Origin: Bacteroides fragilis NCTC 9343
GTDB lineage: Bacteria; Bacteroidota; Bacteroidia; Bacteroidales; Bacteroidaceae
Direction: 5' to 3'
Assembly (NCBI RefSeq): GCF_000025985.1
Contig: NC_003228.3
Location: forward strand, 1,178,001 to 1,242,000
DNA length: 64,000 bases
Position 1 is the stretch's first letter, and each line of letters begins with the position of its first letter. Positions 54,394 to 64,000 of this stretch are shown one piece after another. Made by a program: the position numbers and the translations under genes. The notes below the pieces were generated by a model. It was not told the DNA's origin, searched no databases, and worked only from the letters and a program-made list of their open reading frames with translations.

Positions 54394-54448
54394 AGCCTGT
54401 TTTTTTACTTTTCTAAAAGAACAAAAATACGATTTTGGTTGAATATAG

Positions 54449-54485
54449 AAAAGCCTCGAACAGTTTTTAACCGTTCGAGGCTTTT
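54449..54485 (-). terminator. secA terminator
   Basis: AAAAGCCTCGAAC and GTTCGAGGCTTTT form a perfect 13-bp stem; it lies 28 bases after the secA stop and would also work for the other strand. Confidence 0.9.
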
Positions 54486-54512
54486 ATTAAGGAGTTGTAA
54501 GTTCTTTGTTAC

Positions 54513-57500
54513 TTAACTGTTCCGTCCGTGGCAGTTTTTGTACTTCTTTCCACTTCCGCACGGACAAGGATCATTGCGCCCCACTGTCTTTTCAGCGCGG
54601 ATCGGTTCGCGTTTTACGGCTTCGCGAGTATCCTGCTGGGCAGCAGCCTGCTGATTCGGATCATTCAGGTCTTGTTTTTGTTCGCGATATTTGCTCATGT
54701 CCTGGCGTTGTTCAGGAGCTGCCTGACGTACTTCTACGCGTCTGGCTGCTTCTTGCTGTTCCTCTGTAGGCTCGGCTACGGGAATCTGACCGCGCATCAG
54801 GATAGACACTGTCTGGTTATTGATCTTGTTTACCATGTTGTCAAACAGAGTCACAGATTCCAGTTTGTAGATCAACAGCGGGTCTTTCTGTTCATAACTT
54901 GCGTTCTGCACCGAGTGTTTCAGTTCATCCAGTTCGCGTAAATTTTCTTTCCAGGATTCGTCAATGACATGAAGAAGAATTGATTTTTCAAATGATTTCA
55001 CTACTTCTTTCGATTCACTTTCGTAAGCCGCTTTCAGGTTACAAGAGATGTTGTACATGCGTTTTCCGTCTGTAATCGGAATCAGGATGTTTTCGTACAT
55101 GTGCCCTTGATTTTCGTACACCTGTTTGATGACAGGGTTGGCTATTTGTGCCAGACGTTCTGTCTTGCGCTTGAAGTTAGCCATTGCCACATCGAATGTT
55201 TTGTCTGCCAGCTTGTCCTTTTTCTCGTTGCGGAACTCCTCTTCAGTGAAAGGAGCCTCCATTGCGAGTGTTTGGAGCAAGTCCAGTTTACATTCTTCGT
55301 AGTCTGCATTGTTTTCGATTGCGGCCGCGCAACGGTCCCAGATCATATTGACGATATCCATTCCGATACGCTCACCCATAAGGGCGTGGCGGCGTTTGGT
55401 GTAAACCACCGTACGCTGTTTGTTCATCACATCGTCATATTCCAACAGACGTTTACGGATACCGAAGTTGTTTTCTTCTACTTTCTTCTGTGCACGTTCG
55501 ATGGAGTTTGAAATCATTTTATGTTCGATCATTTCACCTTCCTGGAATCCCAGTTTATCCATCACGCTGGCGATGCGGTCAGAAGAGAAGAGACGCATCA
55601 GGTCATCTTCCAGTGAAACGAAGAATACAGATGAACCCGGGTCACCCTGACGTCCTGCACGACCACGCAACTGACGGTCTACACGACGTGACTCGTGGCG
55701 TTCGGTACCGATGATTGCCAGACCGCCTGCCGCTTTTACTTCGGGGCTCAGCTTGATGTCCGTTCCACGGCCCGCCATGTTGGTAGCAATAGTAACTGTA
55801 CCGCTCAAACCGGCCTTGGCAACAATGTCTGCTTCCTTCTGGTGGAGTTTCGCATTCAGCACATTGTGTTCGATCTTGCGCATTGTCAGCATTTTGCTCA
55901 GCATTTCGGAAATTTCTACCGAAGTAGTACCCACCAATACCGGGCGTCCTGCTTGAACCAACTGTTCAATCTCTTCGATTACGGCTTTATATTTTTCACG
56001 TTTCGTCTTGTAAACGCGGTCGTTCATATCCTTACGGGCTATCGGGCGGTTGGTCGGAATCACTACTACATCCAGTTTGTAGATGTCCCACAACTCACCG
56101 GCTTCTGTTTCGGCCGTACCGGTCATACCCGAGAGTTTGTGGTACATGCGGAAGTAGTTCTGCAGCGTGATGGTAGCAAATGTCTGTGTGGCAGCTTCCA
56201 CTTTCACACCTTCTTTGGCTTCGATGGCCTGGTGCAGTCCGTCCGAGTAACGGCGGCCTTCCATGATACGTCCTGTCTGCTCGTCAACAATCTTCACCTG
56301 TCCGTCGATCACTACATATTCATCGTCTTTCTCAAACATGGTATATGCCTTCAACAACTGGTTGATGGTGTGTACGCGTTCTGACTTGATGGCATAATTG
56401 GTCAATAAGGCATCTTTCTTTTCAAGCTTTTGTTCGTCGCTCAATCCATGTTCATTTTCCAGTTCGGAAAGTTGGGCGGCAATGTCCGGCAAAACGAATA
56501 GAGTCGGATCTTCCGAGTTGCCTGTGATCAGATCGACACCTTTGTCTGTCAGGTCTACGCTGTTCAGCTTTTCATCAATAACGAAGTACAATGGATCTGT
56601 CGCTTCGTGCATGCGCTTGTTGTTTTGTTCCATGTAGATCTCTTCCGTCTTCAGCATACCGGCTTTGATACCCTGTTCACTGAGGAATTTAATCAACGCC
56701 TTGTTTTTAGGCAGTGCCTTGTGGCTGCGGAACAGCGCAAGGAATCCTTCTTCCACCTCTTTCTTATCGTCCGAGTTGATAAGTTTCTTGGCTTCTGAGA
56801 GGTATTTGGTTGCTAATACTTTTTGTGCTTCCACGAGTCGCTCTACCAACGGGCGGAGTTGATCAAAAAGTTGGTCTTCGCCTTTAGGCACGGGGCCGGA
56901 GATAATCAACGGAGTACGGGCATCATCGATTAATACCGAGTCCACCTCGTCGACGATAGCATAATTGTGCTGGCGCTGTACCAGGTCCTTCGGGCTGATG
57001 GCCATGTTATCACGCAAGTAGTCGAAACCGAATTCATTGTTCGTTCCGAATGTGATATCTGCCAGATAGGCCTGGCGGCGTGCGTCGGAATTAGGCTGAT
57101 GACGGTCGATGCAGTCTACGCTGAGTCCGTGGAACATGTAAAGCGGTCCCATCCATTCGGAGTCACGTTTTGCCAGGTAGTCATTCACGGTTACTACGTG
57201 TACGCCGTTTCCGGTCAGTGCATTCAGGAATACGGGGAGGGTAGCCACCAAGGTTTTACCTTCACCTGTTGCCATTTCGGCAATTTTACCTTTGTGCAGT
57301 ACCACGCCACCGAACAACTGTACGTCATAGTGAACCATGTTCCACACCGTGTCGTTGCCGCCGGCGTTCCAATGGTTTTGCCAGATGGCTTTGTCACCTT
57401 CGATGCGGACAAAGTCCTTGGTTGCTGCCAATTTGCGGTCAAAGTCAGTGGCCGTCACCACTATTTCTTCGTTTTCAGAGAAACGCTTGGCCGATTCTTT

Positions 57501-57842
57501 TACAATAGAGAAAGCAACCGGTAATACTTCATCGAGTGCTTTTTCATATATTTCCAATATTTCTTTTTCGATTTTGTCGATCTGAGCAAATACCTCTTCG
57601 CGGTCTTCCAGCTCTACATTTTCGATGCCGGCTCTGAGTTCATCGGCCTTGGCGCGTTCTTTACTTGCCGAGTTACGGATGTATTCTTTAAGTTCCTCTG
57701 TTTTTGCACGGAGGCCGTCATTGTCAAGCTTAGCAACCTCCGGGTAAGCGGCTTTGATCTTGTCTACCCAGGGTTGGATTTCTTTCATGTCTCGTGTGGA
57801 TTTGTTTCCGAAAATCGAGCTTAAAAATTCATTAAATCCCAT
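54513..57842 (-). CDS. secA: Protein translocase ATPase SecA
   Basis: 1,109 residues, long but normal for Bacteroidota. Walker [10 protein letters not shown] lies near residue 190, the DEAD-type [13 protein letters not shown] near 300, [10 protein letters not shown] and [16 protein letters not shown] follow in the second ATPase lobe, then the helical scaffold. The last 20 residues hold the SEC-C zinc site [14 protein letters not shown]. It drives preproteins through SecYEG, feeding the many exported proteins coded here. A basic, Gln-rich linker (about 1,030-1,085) precedes the zinc site. Confidence 0.98.
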   Translation of the reverse strand: MGFNEFLSSIFGNKSTRDMKEIQPWVDKIKAAYPEVAKLDNDGLRAKTEELKEYIRNSASKERAKADELRAGIENVELEDREEVFAQIDKIEKEILEIYEKALDEVLPVAFSIVKESAKRFSENEEIVVTATDFDRKLAATKDFVRIEGDKAIWQNHWNAGGNDTVWNMVHYDVQLFGGVVLHKGKIAEMATGEGKTLVATLPVFLNALTGNGVHVVTVNDYLAKRDSEWMGPLYMFHGLSVDCIDRHQPNSDARRQAYLADITFGTNNEFGFDYLRDNMAISPKDLVQRQHNYAIVDEVDSVLIDDARTPLIISGPVPKGEDQLFDQLRPLVERLVEAQKVLATKYLSEAKKLINSDDKKEVEEGFLALFRSHKALPKNKALIKFLSEQGIKAGMLKTEEIYMEQNNKRMHEATDPLYFVIDEKLNSVDLTDKGVDLITGNSEDPTLFVLPDIAAQLSELENEHGLSDEQKLEKKDALLTNYAIKSERVHTINQLLKAYTMFEKDDEYVVIDGQVKIVDEQTGRIMEGRRYSDGLHQAIEAKEGVKVEAATQTFATITLQNYFRMYHKLSGMTGTAETEAGELWDIYKLDVVVIPTNRPIARKDMNDRVYKTKREKYKAVIEEIEQLVQAGRPVLVGTTSVEISEMLSKMLTMRKIEHNVLNAKLHQKEADIVAKAGLSGTVTIATNMAGRGTDIKLSPEVKAAGGLAIIGTERHESRRVDRQLRGRAGRQGDPGSSVFFVSLEDDLMRLFSSDRIASVMDKLGFQEGEMIEHKMISNSIERAQKKVEENNFGIRKRLLEYDDVMNKQRTVVYTKRRHALMGERIGMDIVNMIWDRCAAAIENNADYEECKLDLLQTLAMEAPFTEEEFRNEKKDKLADKTFDVAMANFKRKTERLAQIANPVIKQVYENQGHMYENILIPITDGKRMYNISCNLKAAYESESKEVVKSFEKSILLHVIDESWKENLRELDELKHSVQNASYEQKDPLLIYKLESVTLFDNMVNKINNQTVSILMRGQIPVAEPTEEQQEAARRVEVRQAAPEQRQDMSKYREQKQDLNDPNQQAAAQQDTREAVKREPIRAEKTVGRNDPCPCGSGKKYKNCHGRNS

Positions 57843-57885
57843 TATCTATTATTTATGTTTATTATTTACTAAATTGATTTAATTG

Positions 57886-57895
57886 CGCAAAGTTA
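57886..57895 (-). promoter_or_regulatory. -7 box for secA
   Basis: Minus-strand TAACTTTGCG, 43 bases upstream of the secA ATG. Confidence 0.6.
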
Positions 57896-57949
57896 CATTA
57901 AAATGCTGATTTATTTGCGCTTTGCACCTTGTTTTTTGTGCGGAAAGTA

Positions 57950-59524
57950 TTACCGGATGTCGGTAATCGGAGTTGCCGAACAGGCATTGGGAGATCGTAT
58001 TCTCAATATGTGAGCTACGGTGGGAGCTATGTGGTCAATGGTTACGGGCGTGTTGATTACGGCTGGTTTTACGCCGCTGCCCATAAAAATAAGGGGAGAC
58101 GGAATATGCGCTTTCCGCACCACCTTATGGTCGGATGTATTTTCGTTGACGATGCTCCAGCCCGGCAATACATCGATCAGCAGGTCGCCCGAGCGTTTAC
58201 GGTGGAAACTGTTGCGTATCATCGAGATGTCCGGTGTCCAGGACCCCAATAACAGGCGTTTGCCGGAATATACTTCATTCACTCCGCTGAATTGGATCAG
58301 AAATTCGGCGGCTTTTTCCTGTATATCCGCCAGATTCAGTTGTTTTTCTTCGATCAGTTTGTGATTCAGATAAATCTGCTGATCGTAGTACGCTTCCACA
58401 TACTGTCCCTGCCCGTAGGTAGCCATCAGATACATGTTCAGCAAGGCTGCGCAGCGGTTCAGGTGAAATTCGCCGGTCGGAACCCGGTAAAGTCCCAGGT
58501 CGGGTGATTCGGTATCGGTATATCCGGTGGAGGTAATAAAGAAAACAACATTCTGCAGACCCACTTTCTTGTCAATGATGTCCAGTAAAGAGGCGATGCT
58601 CCGATCGAGTCGTACGTATGTATCCTGCATCTCCATGGCACATTCCTGTACACTCTTATGGGCGTAGTTGCCTGCATAGTAGGTCAGTGCCAGCATGTCG
58701 GGGACATGATCTTTCCCCATTGTGCTCTTATCCAGCAGTTCTTCTGTCAGCGTATTGATTTCATCGTTGATAAAAGGGCTTGTAATCAGTCGTTTGTATT
58801 TATTGACACGATCGTCGTCAAATTTGTATTTAAAAGCAGCATCTCTCCATTCGGGAAGGAAACTGTAGCTTTGTACCGGATGGACAGGAGTCCATGTCAT
58901 ATCGGCAATGCGGAAGTCGATGGCATTCCGGTCGTTATACTGGCTTACCCACCATGGAAACTCGCTATAATAGGTCGTTCCACACCATTTTCCGGTTGTG
59001 TTGTTGAGCCAGAATGCGCCATTTCCGGCATGTCCTGCTGCAAGAATGGCAGCGTCGCGGAATGGAGCGATGGCATATACCAATCCCTCGTTACGGGTGG
59101 CTATCTTCAGCTCATCGGCTATCGTAGAGGTCAGGAGATGGGAAGGCGAAGAGCTTTCGTTTGTATAATTGCCCATGAAAGCGGGGTCGTCGACGCAACT
59201 CACAGTGCGCAGTGTCGATACATCCATCCATCGTTTGCCGATAATGCCGTTGACCGAAGGAGTGGTGCCTGTATAAATAGCGGCTATGGCTGATGCGCGG
59301 TCCGTGCCGCTGAAAGTATATTCGGCATTCCGGAACACACGTCCTTCTTTCCAGAGCCTTCTGAATCCCCTGTCGCCATACAGTGTTGAAAAAGCTTCGA
59401 GATAGTCCGTACGTAACTGGTCTATGGTGAGACCTACCACTAATTTCGGGGTAGATGGAAGTGGCTGGGCTTGCAGTCCGGTAAAAGTAAGTACAGTCAG
59501 TATGGAGGTTAATAGTCCTTTCAT
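57950..59524 (-). CDS. Alkaline-phosphatase-superfamily protein with degenerate active site
   Basis: 524 residues. Signal peptide (LLTSILTVLTFTGLQA) then the fold of the PafA/NPP type I phosphodiesterase group: KLVVGLTIDQLRTDYLEAF at the first metal ligand, IYTGTTPSVNGIIGKRW after the nucleophile position. However, the usual Thr/Ser nucleophile context is replaced by DRASAIAAIYTG, the DxxGH block by YYAGNYAHK, and the ADHG metal block by ITSTGYTD. The fold seems intact but most catalytic ligands are changed, so it may be inactive. It overlaps the upstream DUF4105 gene by 4 bases and is surely translated with it. Confidence 0.8.
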   Translation of the reverse strand: MKGLLTSILTVLTFTGLQAQPLPSTPKLVVGLTIDQLRTDYLEAFSTLYGDRGFRRLWKEGRVFRNAEYTFSGTDRASAIAAIYTGTTPSVNGIIGKRWMDVSTLRTVSCVDDPAFMGNYTNESSSPSHLLTSTIADELKIATRNEGLVYAIAPFRDAAILAAGHAGNGAFWLNNTTGKWCGTTYYSEFPWWVSQYNDRNAIDFRIADMTWTPVHPVQSYSFLPEWRDAAFKYKFDDDRVNKYKRLITSPFINDEINTLTEELLDKSTMGKDHVPDMLALTYYAGNYAHKSVQECAMEMQDTYVRLDRSIASLLDIIDKKVGLQNVVFFITSTGYTDTESPDLGLYRVPTGEFHLNRCAALLNMYLMATYGQGQYVEAYYDQQIYLNHKLIEEKQLNLADIQEKAAEFLIQFSGVNEVYSGKRLLLGSWTPDISMIRNSFHRKRSGDLLIDVLPGWSIVNENTSDHKVVRKAHIPSPLIFMGSGVKPAVINTPVTIDHIAPTVAHILRIRSPNACSATPITDIR

Positions 59525-60747
59525 TTAGCTTTTTTGTATGTCAGAATAAGATTGCTTGCAGAACGTATTAGCAAACAGAGTGCCAAAGGTAATACTGCTA
59601 AGTCGAAATTTTGTGGTATTACCGGAAAAAGCACTATAAAAAGTGTTAAAACAATGCAGTTCAGTAGATGATACCTGCTTTTGCGTCGCTTTCGTTCGTC
59701 GTTTATAAAGAAAGGGAGGCAGAGCAGATGCCCCGGATGGAAGACAAACAGCAAGTAATTGGAGCCTACCGTGGGGTGTTCGGAGAAAAGAGCAAGGAAA
59801 GCGACGATGCATCCTGCGATGCCCGCTGCCGCAAACACTGCGATATCCAGTCCCCAAAGACTCTTTTTCTTGCGTAGACCATAGACGGTAGCCATTCCGA
59901 TTGCGATAAACACAAGAAGGGACAATCGGATGGGGGTCAGCATATTCCAGATATCATTTTCTGTGGAGCCGGATACATCCGGTTCACAGTCAATAATTTT
60001 TTGAGTGGAAGTCACCAGTGCTTTGTTGTCTGAAGTGTTGGCTATGCGTGCTCCGGCAAAAGCATCCATCAGATAAAACGGAGCGAACATCATTTGTCTA
60101 TCGTTGATGGGGCGGTCGGCCTGGCTGCCTATGCAGAAATCGATTCCGAATTGTGCCCAAGGATGTCCTTTCGTGTATTGATGGACAATATCCCGATAAG
60201 ATTTCGTTTCGCCATTTTCGGTGTGTGCATTGCTGAAGAGCAATTGGCTACCGCTTTTTTGCAGACTCTCTTCCACCTTGTCCCGTGGACGGGTAGCGCA
60301 GTTGTCGTAGAAAAAGTTATAGCGGTATATCCGGTTTTCCGGGCGGTAATTTTCTTCCAGAAGGGTGATTAACTGTTGTTGTTCTTCGACTGTCAGATTG
60401 AGCGTCTGCTGCCATACACTGCGTCCGAAGTATTCGTATTCGGCGGCAAAACGGCGGTAATCTTCCACCCCCAATTGATAATCGGTCTTGCCGAGTGCGA
60501 AACGCAGGATGAAGTTGGGGGTGTTGAAACTGAACAAGCCATAATTGTATACCCGGTCGATGCCTCGTGCCGGTTCTTCGTAACGGATAGCCGTGTGCCC
60601 GAAGAGCGAATAGATTTCTTCACCCGGAGCGCATGTCAACAAGCTGATCCGGATGGAATCAGCGGTGGACAGACTTTCCGTTCCCCATGTCAGAATCGGG
60701 AAGATTGAAAAAACAATCAGGAGTAAATGTCGCAACTTTGAGTTCAT
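59521..60747 (-). CDS. DUF4105/Lnb-like membrane protein
   Basis: 408 residues. A signal peptide precedes a periplasmic DUF4105 domain (residues about 28-260), followed by four or more membrane helices (about 285-405). The domain has LFGHTAIRY (His) and YDNCATRPRD (Cys), the probable catalytic pair of a papain-like acyl-transfer fold. DUF4105 is the N-terminal domain of the Lnb proteins, which have been proposed as the lipoprotein N-acyltransferases of Bacteroides, where Lnt is missing. That role fits a genome so rich in lipoproteins, but this copy could be a paralogue. Its stop overlaps the start of the phosphatase-family gene. Confidence 0.85.
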   Translation of the reverse strand: MNSKLRHLLLIVFSIFPILTWGTESLSTADSIRISLLTCAPGEEIYSLFGHTAIRYEEPARGIDRVYNYGLFSFNTPNFILRFALGKTDYQLGVEDYRRFAAEYEYFGRSVWQQTLNLTVEEQQQLITLLEENYRPENRIYRYNFFYDNCATRPRDKVEESLQKSGSQLLFSNAHTENGETKSYRDIVHQYTKGHPWAQFGIDFCIGSQADRPINDRQMMFAPFYLMDAFAGARIANTSDNKALVTSTQKIIDCEPDVSGSTENDIWNMLTPIRLSLLVFIAIGMATVYGLRKKKSLWGLDIAVFAAAGIAGCIVAFLALFSEHPTVGSNYLLFVFHPGHLLCLPFFINDERKRRKSRYHLLNCIVLTLFIVLFPVIPQNFDLAVLPLALCLLIRSASNLILTYKKAK

Positions 60748-60819
60748 GTGGCAAAGATACTGCTTTTGTGGGAATAAAATGGCCGGTTCAATGAATTTAT
60801 TTGTCTCTTTTCGTCAATC

Positions 60820-60975
60820 GCGGGGCAATTTGTTCCTGAGCGCAGGGGTTGTGCTTCCCCGAGCGTCGGGCTGCAGGCCTTCGGCTGCCGGGCTGCGGTT
60901 TGTGAATAGCCGGACTTCGTCCTGTTGATCGCTGGACTTCGATTTGTTCGTGACGCGTTTCCTCGGGGTGCGTTT
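60820..60975. repeat. GC-rich block of small palindromes
   Basis: This block is far richer in G and C than its AT-rich surroundings. It holds hairpins CCCGA-GCG-TCGGG (about 60,858-60,870), GGGG/CCCC around TTGTGCTT, and GCAGGCC-TTC-GGCTGC, plus two copies of CGGGCTGC and a near-repeat GCCGGACTTCGT / GCTGGACTTCGA. No coding frame fits. It looks like an intergenic repeat element. The rest of the gap (60,976-61,313) is T-rich; a 133-codon hydrophobic frame there is not called. Confidence 0.55.
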
Positions 60976-61313
60976 TGGGGAGACTGTCGTCAGCGGCAGC
61001 AACAGTTTTTTGAGCTTCCGTCCATTCTTCTTGTTATATTCTGTTTTGTTTTGTATTGTAGGCTATTGGGGGATATTCTGTTTTTTTGTCTCTATATGCT
61101 TATTAATCAGTAATGAAAACTCGTTGCTGATTTTTGGATTTTCTGCTTGTTTTTGTTTATGCCTTCCGGCTCTCTTTTCCGCACTTTTCCAGCGAAGATT
61201 TCGGGAGAGGAAAGTAGTTTTACCGAATCGGCTGTCGGGACGTTTTTTTATTTTTCTCTCTATGCCGCTGCTTTTTTATTCGCTATTTCGGTATTTGAAT
61301 AAATTTTATCTCT

Positions 61314-61322
61314 TATCTTTGC
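61314..61322 (+). promoter_or_regulatory. -7 box for coaX
   Basis: TATCTTTGC, only 19 bases before the GTG start of coaX, so the leader is extremely short. Confidence 0.65.
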
Positions 61323-61341
61323 GCCCTCAAACAGAGAGAAA

Positions 61342-62073
61342 GTGAACTTAATTATCGATATTGGAAATACAGTAGCCAAAGTAGCGCTTTTCGACCGGAC
61401 TTCTATGGTAGAAGTTGTTTACGACTCTAATCAGTCCCTGGATTCCTTGGAGGCTGTTTGTAATAAGTATGATGTTCGGAAAGCAATTGTTGCTACGGTT
61501 ATAGACTTAAACGAGTGTGTGCTGGCTCAGTTGAACAAGCTTCCTGTCCCCGTCTTATGGTTAGACAGCCATACGCCGCTTCCGGTAATAAACTTGTATG
61601 AAACCCCCGAAACTCTCGGTTATGACCGGATGGCTGCCGTGGTGGCGGCCCATGATCAGTTTCCGGGTAAAGACATTTTGGTGATTGATGCGGGTACTTG
61701 CATCACTTACGAATTTGTTGATTCTTTGGGACAGTATCATGGGGGCAATATTTCGCCCGGACTCTGGATGCGGCTGAAAGCACTCCATCAATTTACCGGA
61801 CGTTTGCCGTTGGTTCATGCCGAAGGACGCATGCCGGATATGGGAAAAGATACTGAAACTGCTATTCGTGCAGGTGTAAAGAAAGGGATAGAATACGAAA
61901 TTACAGGGTATATTGCGGCTATGAAGCATAAATATCCTGAACTTTTGGTTTTTTTAACGGGCGGAGATGATTTTTCTTTTGATACGAAATTAAAAAGTGT
62001 CATCTTTGCAGATAGATTTTTAGTGTTGAAAGGATTAAATAGAATATTAAACTATAATAATGGTAGGATATAA
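61342..62073 (+). CDS. coaX: Type III pantothenate kinase
   Basis: 243 residues from a GTG start ([18 protein letters not shown]); no ATG fits. The ASKHA-fold motifs are present: DIGNT (phosphate 1, Asp6), [13 protein letters not shown] near residue 93, [12 protein letters not shown] near 116-126, and LTGGDDF near the end. It catalyses the first step of coenzyme A synthesis, ATP-dependent phosphorylation of pantothenate, and typically needs a monovalent cation. Its last 14 bases overlap the next gene, so the two are cotranscribed. Confidence 0.96.
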   Translation: MNLIIDIGNTVAKVALFDRTSMVEVVYDSNQSLDSLEAVCNKYDVRKAIVATVIDLNECVLAQLNKLPVPVLWLDSHTPLPVINLYETPETLGYDRMAAVVAAHDQFPGKDILVIDAGTCITYEFVDSLGQYHGGNISPGLWMRLKALHQFTGRLPLVHAEGRMPDMGKDTETAIRAGVKKGIEYEITGYIAAMKHKYPELLVFLTGGDDFSFDTKLKSVIFADRFLVLKGLNRILNYNNGRI

Positions 62074-63334
62074 ACAGACACTTTGTGCGCTTCTGCTCAC
62101 GATATTATTACCCGGAGTGGCAATCGCTCAAAATAATACAAACTCTCCTTATACACGATATGGCTATGGTCAGTTGGCTGATCAGTCATTTGCAAACAGT
62201 AAAGCAATGGGAGGGATCGCTTACGGATTGCGCGATGGATCACATATCAATCCGTTGAATCCTGCTTCTTATACGGCTATTGATTCGTTGACCTTTCTTT
62301 TTGACGGAGGGTTTTCGATGCAAAATACAAACTTTAGTAGTGAAGGCACCAAGTTGAATGCGAAAAATTCAAGTTTTGACTACATAGCGATGCAGTTTCG
62401 TCTACACCAGCGCGTGGCCATGAGTATCGGTCTGCTGCCCTATTCGAGTGTAGGCTATAATATGGCCAAGGCGAACAACGACGTTGCGTCGGAAGAAGCG
62501 CGGAGCGTCACTTCATTTGCCGGAGACGGAGGCTTGCATCAGCTTTACGTAGGTTTGGGAGTGAAGGTGCTGAAAAACCTTTCAGTCGGCGCCAACGTAT
62601 CGTACTTTTGGGGGGAGATCACGCGTCAGGCGCGTATTACTTTTCCTTATAATGACAACGCTTTTGCTTTTCAGCATGTAGACTATTTGTCCGTGCGCGA
62701 TTATAAGCTGGACTTCGGCGCGCAATACACACAGCAGCTGGGTAGGAAGCATGCGGTTACATTAGGTGTAGTGTTCTCGCCTAAAAAAGATTTGCATAAC
62801 GAAGCTTATGTACAAAGATCGACGCTTACGAACTCCAACAGCACGCAGGCCGTCACTACGAATACGGTCGATACGGTGGCTACCTTTGGAATGCCCAATA
62901 GCTTTGGGGTGGGACTTACGTACGAGTATGACAAACGTCTGATCGTGGGAGCTGATTTTAATTTGCAGAAGTGGGGCGACGTGACCTATATGAATCAGCC
63001 GAATGCTTTTTGTGATGCGATGAAAATTTCAGTGGGTGCCGAGTATATGCCGAGTCGTTTCTCGCGTAGTTATCTGGCGCATATCAAATACCGCGTCGGA
63101 GGATATTATTCGGAACCTTATTATAAAATAGGAGGGGAGAGAGCCTCTCGTGAGTATGGAGTAACGGCCGGTTTGGGATTACCTCTTCCGGGTTCACGCT
63201 CGCTAATCAACGTTTCGGCTCAATATATTAAAGTACATGGTCTGAAAGCCGGTATGGTAGATGAAAATACATTGCGTTTGAGCATCGGAATCACGTTCAA
63301 TGAAGGCTGGTTCTTCAAACGTAAAGTTAAATAA
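62060..63334 (+). CDS. Outer-membrane beta-barrel protein candidate
   Basis: 424 residues. Signal peptide ([18 protein letters not shown]), then [20 protein letters not shown] and a long series of amphipathic strands; the end [15 protein letters not shown] is strand-like. [18 protein letters not shown] and the overall pattern recall FadL/OmpP1-like barrels, but similarity is loose. It begins inside coaX and is followed 45 bases later by another exported protein, so this is probably an envelope-assembly run entered from the coaX promoter. Precise role unknown. Confidence 0.72.
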   Translation: MVGYKQTLCALLLTILLPGVAIAQNNTNSPYTRYGYGQLADQSFANSKAMGGIAYGLRDGSHINPLNPASYTAIDSLTFLFDGGFSMQNTNFSSEGTKLNAKNSSFDYIAMQFRLHQRVAMSIGLLPYSSVGYNMAKANNDVASEEARSVTSFAGDGGLHQLYVGLGVKVLKNLSVGANVSYFWGEITRQARITFPYNDNAFAFQHVDYLSVRDYKLDFGAQYTQQLGRKHAVTLGVVFSPKKDLHNEAYVQRSTLTNSNSTQAVTTNTVDTVATFGMPNSFGVGLTYEYDKRLIVGADFNLQKWGDVTYMNQPNAFCDAMKISVGAEYMPSRFSRSYLAHIKYRVGGYYSEPYYKIGGERASREYGVTAGLGLPLPGSRSLINVSAQYIKVHGLKAGMVDENTLRLSIGITFNEGWFFKRKVK

Positions 63335-63379
63335 TAGAGAGAATAGACGGTATTATATAACAACTAAAATTTAGATACA

Positions 63380-64000
63380 ATGAAAATTAAAACGCTTGTG
63401 GCTGTGTTGTTTCTTTCGGCGGGAGCAACAACTGTGGTAGCACAGGACGACGCTAATTGTAATTCGAACAGTAGTATTTCTCACGAAGCAGTGAAAGCTG
63501 GTAACTTTAAAGATGCTTATACTCCGTGGAAAGCTGTTTTGGAGAACTGCCCGACTCTTCGTTTCTATACCTTCACAGACGGTTATAAAATTCTGAAAGG
63601 GTTGCTGGGGCAGATCAAAGACAGAAACTCTGCAGAATACAAAAAGTATTTTGATGAGTTGATGAATACGCACGATTTGCGTATGAAGTATACTCAGGAA
63701 TTCTTGGGAAAAGGTGTAAAAGTATCGTCGGAAGATGAAGCACTGGGCATTAAAGCTGTCGATTATATTGCATTTGCTCCGAAGGTGGATGTAAATCAAG
63801 CTTATGATTGGTTGAAAAAATCGGTGGACGCTGCGAAAGCTGAGTCTGCAGCTGCTACATTGTTCTATTTCTTGCAGATGTCTCACGATAAACTGAAAGA
63901 AGATCCGGCTCACAAAGAGCAGTTTATTCAGGACTATCTGGCTGCATCCGAATATGCAGACGATGCTATAGCTGCTGCTGATAAAGAGAGTGTGAAGAAA
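63380..64000 (+). CDS. Exported helical-repeat protein, C-terminus outside window
   Basis: The frame opens with ATG at 63,380 and runs to the window edge (207 codons visible). A signal peptide (KTLVAVLFLSAGATTVVAQ) is followed by a helical mature part: EAVKAGNFKDAYTPWKAVL looks like one TPR unit, and AYDWLKKSVDAAKAESAAA another. No membrane helix is seen beyond the signal. Likely a periplasmic TPR-type protein in the run with coaX and the barrel protein; function unknown. Confidence 0.75.
   Translation, partial: MKIKTLVAVLFLSAGATTVVAQDDANCNSNSSISHEAVKAGNFKDAYTPWKAVLENCPTLRFYTFTDGYKILKGLLGQIKDRNSAEYKKYFDELMNTHDLRMKYTQEFLGKGVKVSSEDEALGIKAVDYIAFAPKVDVNQAYDWLKKSVDAAKAESAAATLFYFLQMSHDKLKEDPAHKEQFIQDYLAASEYADDAIAAADKESVKK

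Noticed and set aside
55695..56384. 229-codon frame opposite secA
   Set aside because: Antisense shadow of a highly conserved ATPase region.
60944..61345. 133-codon hydrophobic frame upstream of coaX
   Set aside because: It contains the coaX promoter box, overlaps the coaX start, begins inside the GC-rich repeat block and gets its hydrophobic look from T-rich DNA.
1..64000. CRISPR array, tRNA, rRNA, integrase or prophage
   Set aside because: No regularly spaced repeats, no cloverleaf or rRNA sequence and no phage or integrase protein were recognised on reading both strands.

Overview
The window is a piece of a Bacteroides chromosome, probably of the fragilis group. The evidence is repeated -7 promoter boxes of the Bacteroides type (TAnnTTTGC), a type III glutamine synthetase, SusC/SusD pairs with ECF sigma/FecR regulators, serine-type sulfatases, a SecA of about 1,100 residues and many Bacteroidota-only DUF families. 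No tRNA, rRNA, CRISPR array, integrase or intact insertion sequence was seen. Species is not decided from sequence alone.

Layout. 1-2,260: minus-strand operon nupG-like permease, bifunctional nuclease, rsmE (cut by the window edge). 2,260-4,900: gene-poor stretch with a decayed IS5-family transposase fragment, a beta-propeller lipoprotein and a candidate small RNA. 4,900-7,395: minus-strand operon DUF5063, DEDDy exonuclease, rlmI-like methyltransferase. 7,508-11,666: ftsK, lolA-like, trxB. 11,820-17,541: GH20 hexosaminidase, Crp/Fnr regulator, glnN. 17,781-24,318: DUF5686 outer-membrane protein, a retron (structured ncRNA plus reverse transcriptase), rpsA, rnz. 24,391-25,875: ECF sigma, anti-sigma-like protein and small exported protein. 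25,978-32,991: mazG, DUF3810, valS, an orphan hybrid-sensor-like histidine kinase and an HU-like protein. 33,201-52,702: two paralogous outer-membrane uptake loci. Each has a divergent sigma gene, fecR, an STN-containing SusC, a SusD and secreted hydrolases: phosphoesterases in the first, two sulfatases in the second. 52,782-60,747: acidic unknown protein, DUF6340 lipoprotein, secA, a phosphatase-family protein with degenerate active site, and an Lnb/DUF4105 protein. 61,342-64,000: coaX, an outer-membrane barrel candidate and a partial secreted protein.

Most notable. At 20,041-21,319 a promoter is followed at once by a 119-nt RNA whose ends are complementary (12 bp plus 5 bp). A guanosine in an UUAGC context sits directly after the stem, and hairpins fill the inside. 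The next gene is a reverse transcriptase with the retron marks NAxxH, YADD and an ITG form of VTG. This is the full core of a retron. There is no separate effector gene; instead the reverse transcriptase carries an N-terminal membrane segment, and the unit sits between housekeeping genes rather than in a defence island.

Second, the leaders of both susC genes carry the same two-hairpin RNA element with identical TTGGCG loops and compensatory stem changes. Each is preceded by a six-codon open frame. Both fecR genes have an identical candidate ECF promoter, TTAGGA-N17-GTCTTAT. Together these suggest a shared two-layer regulatory design for these uptake loci.
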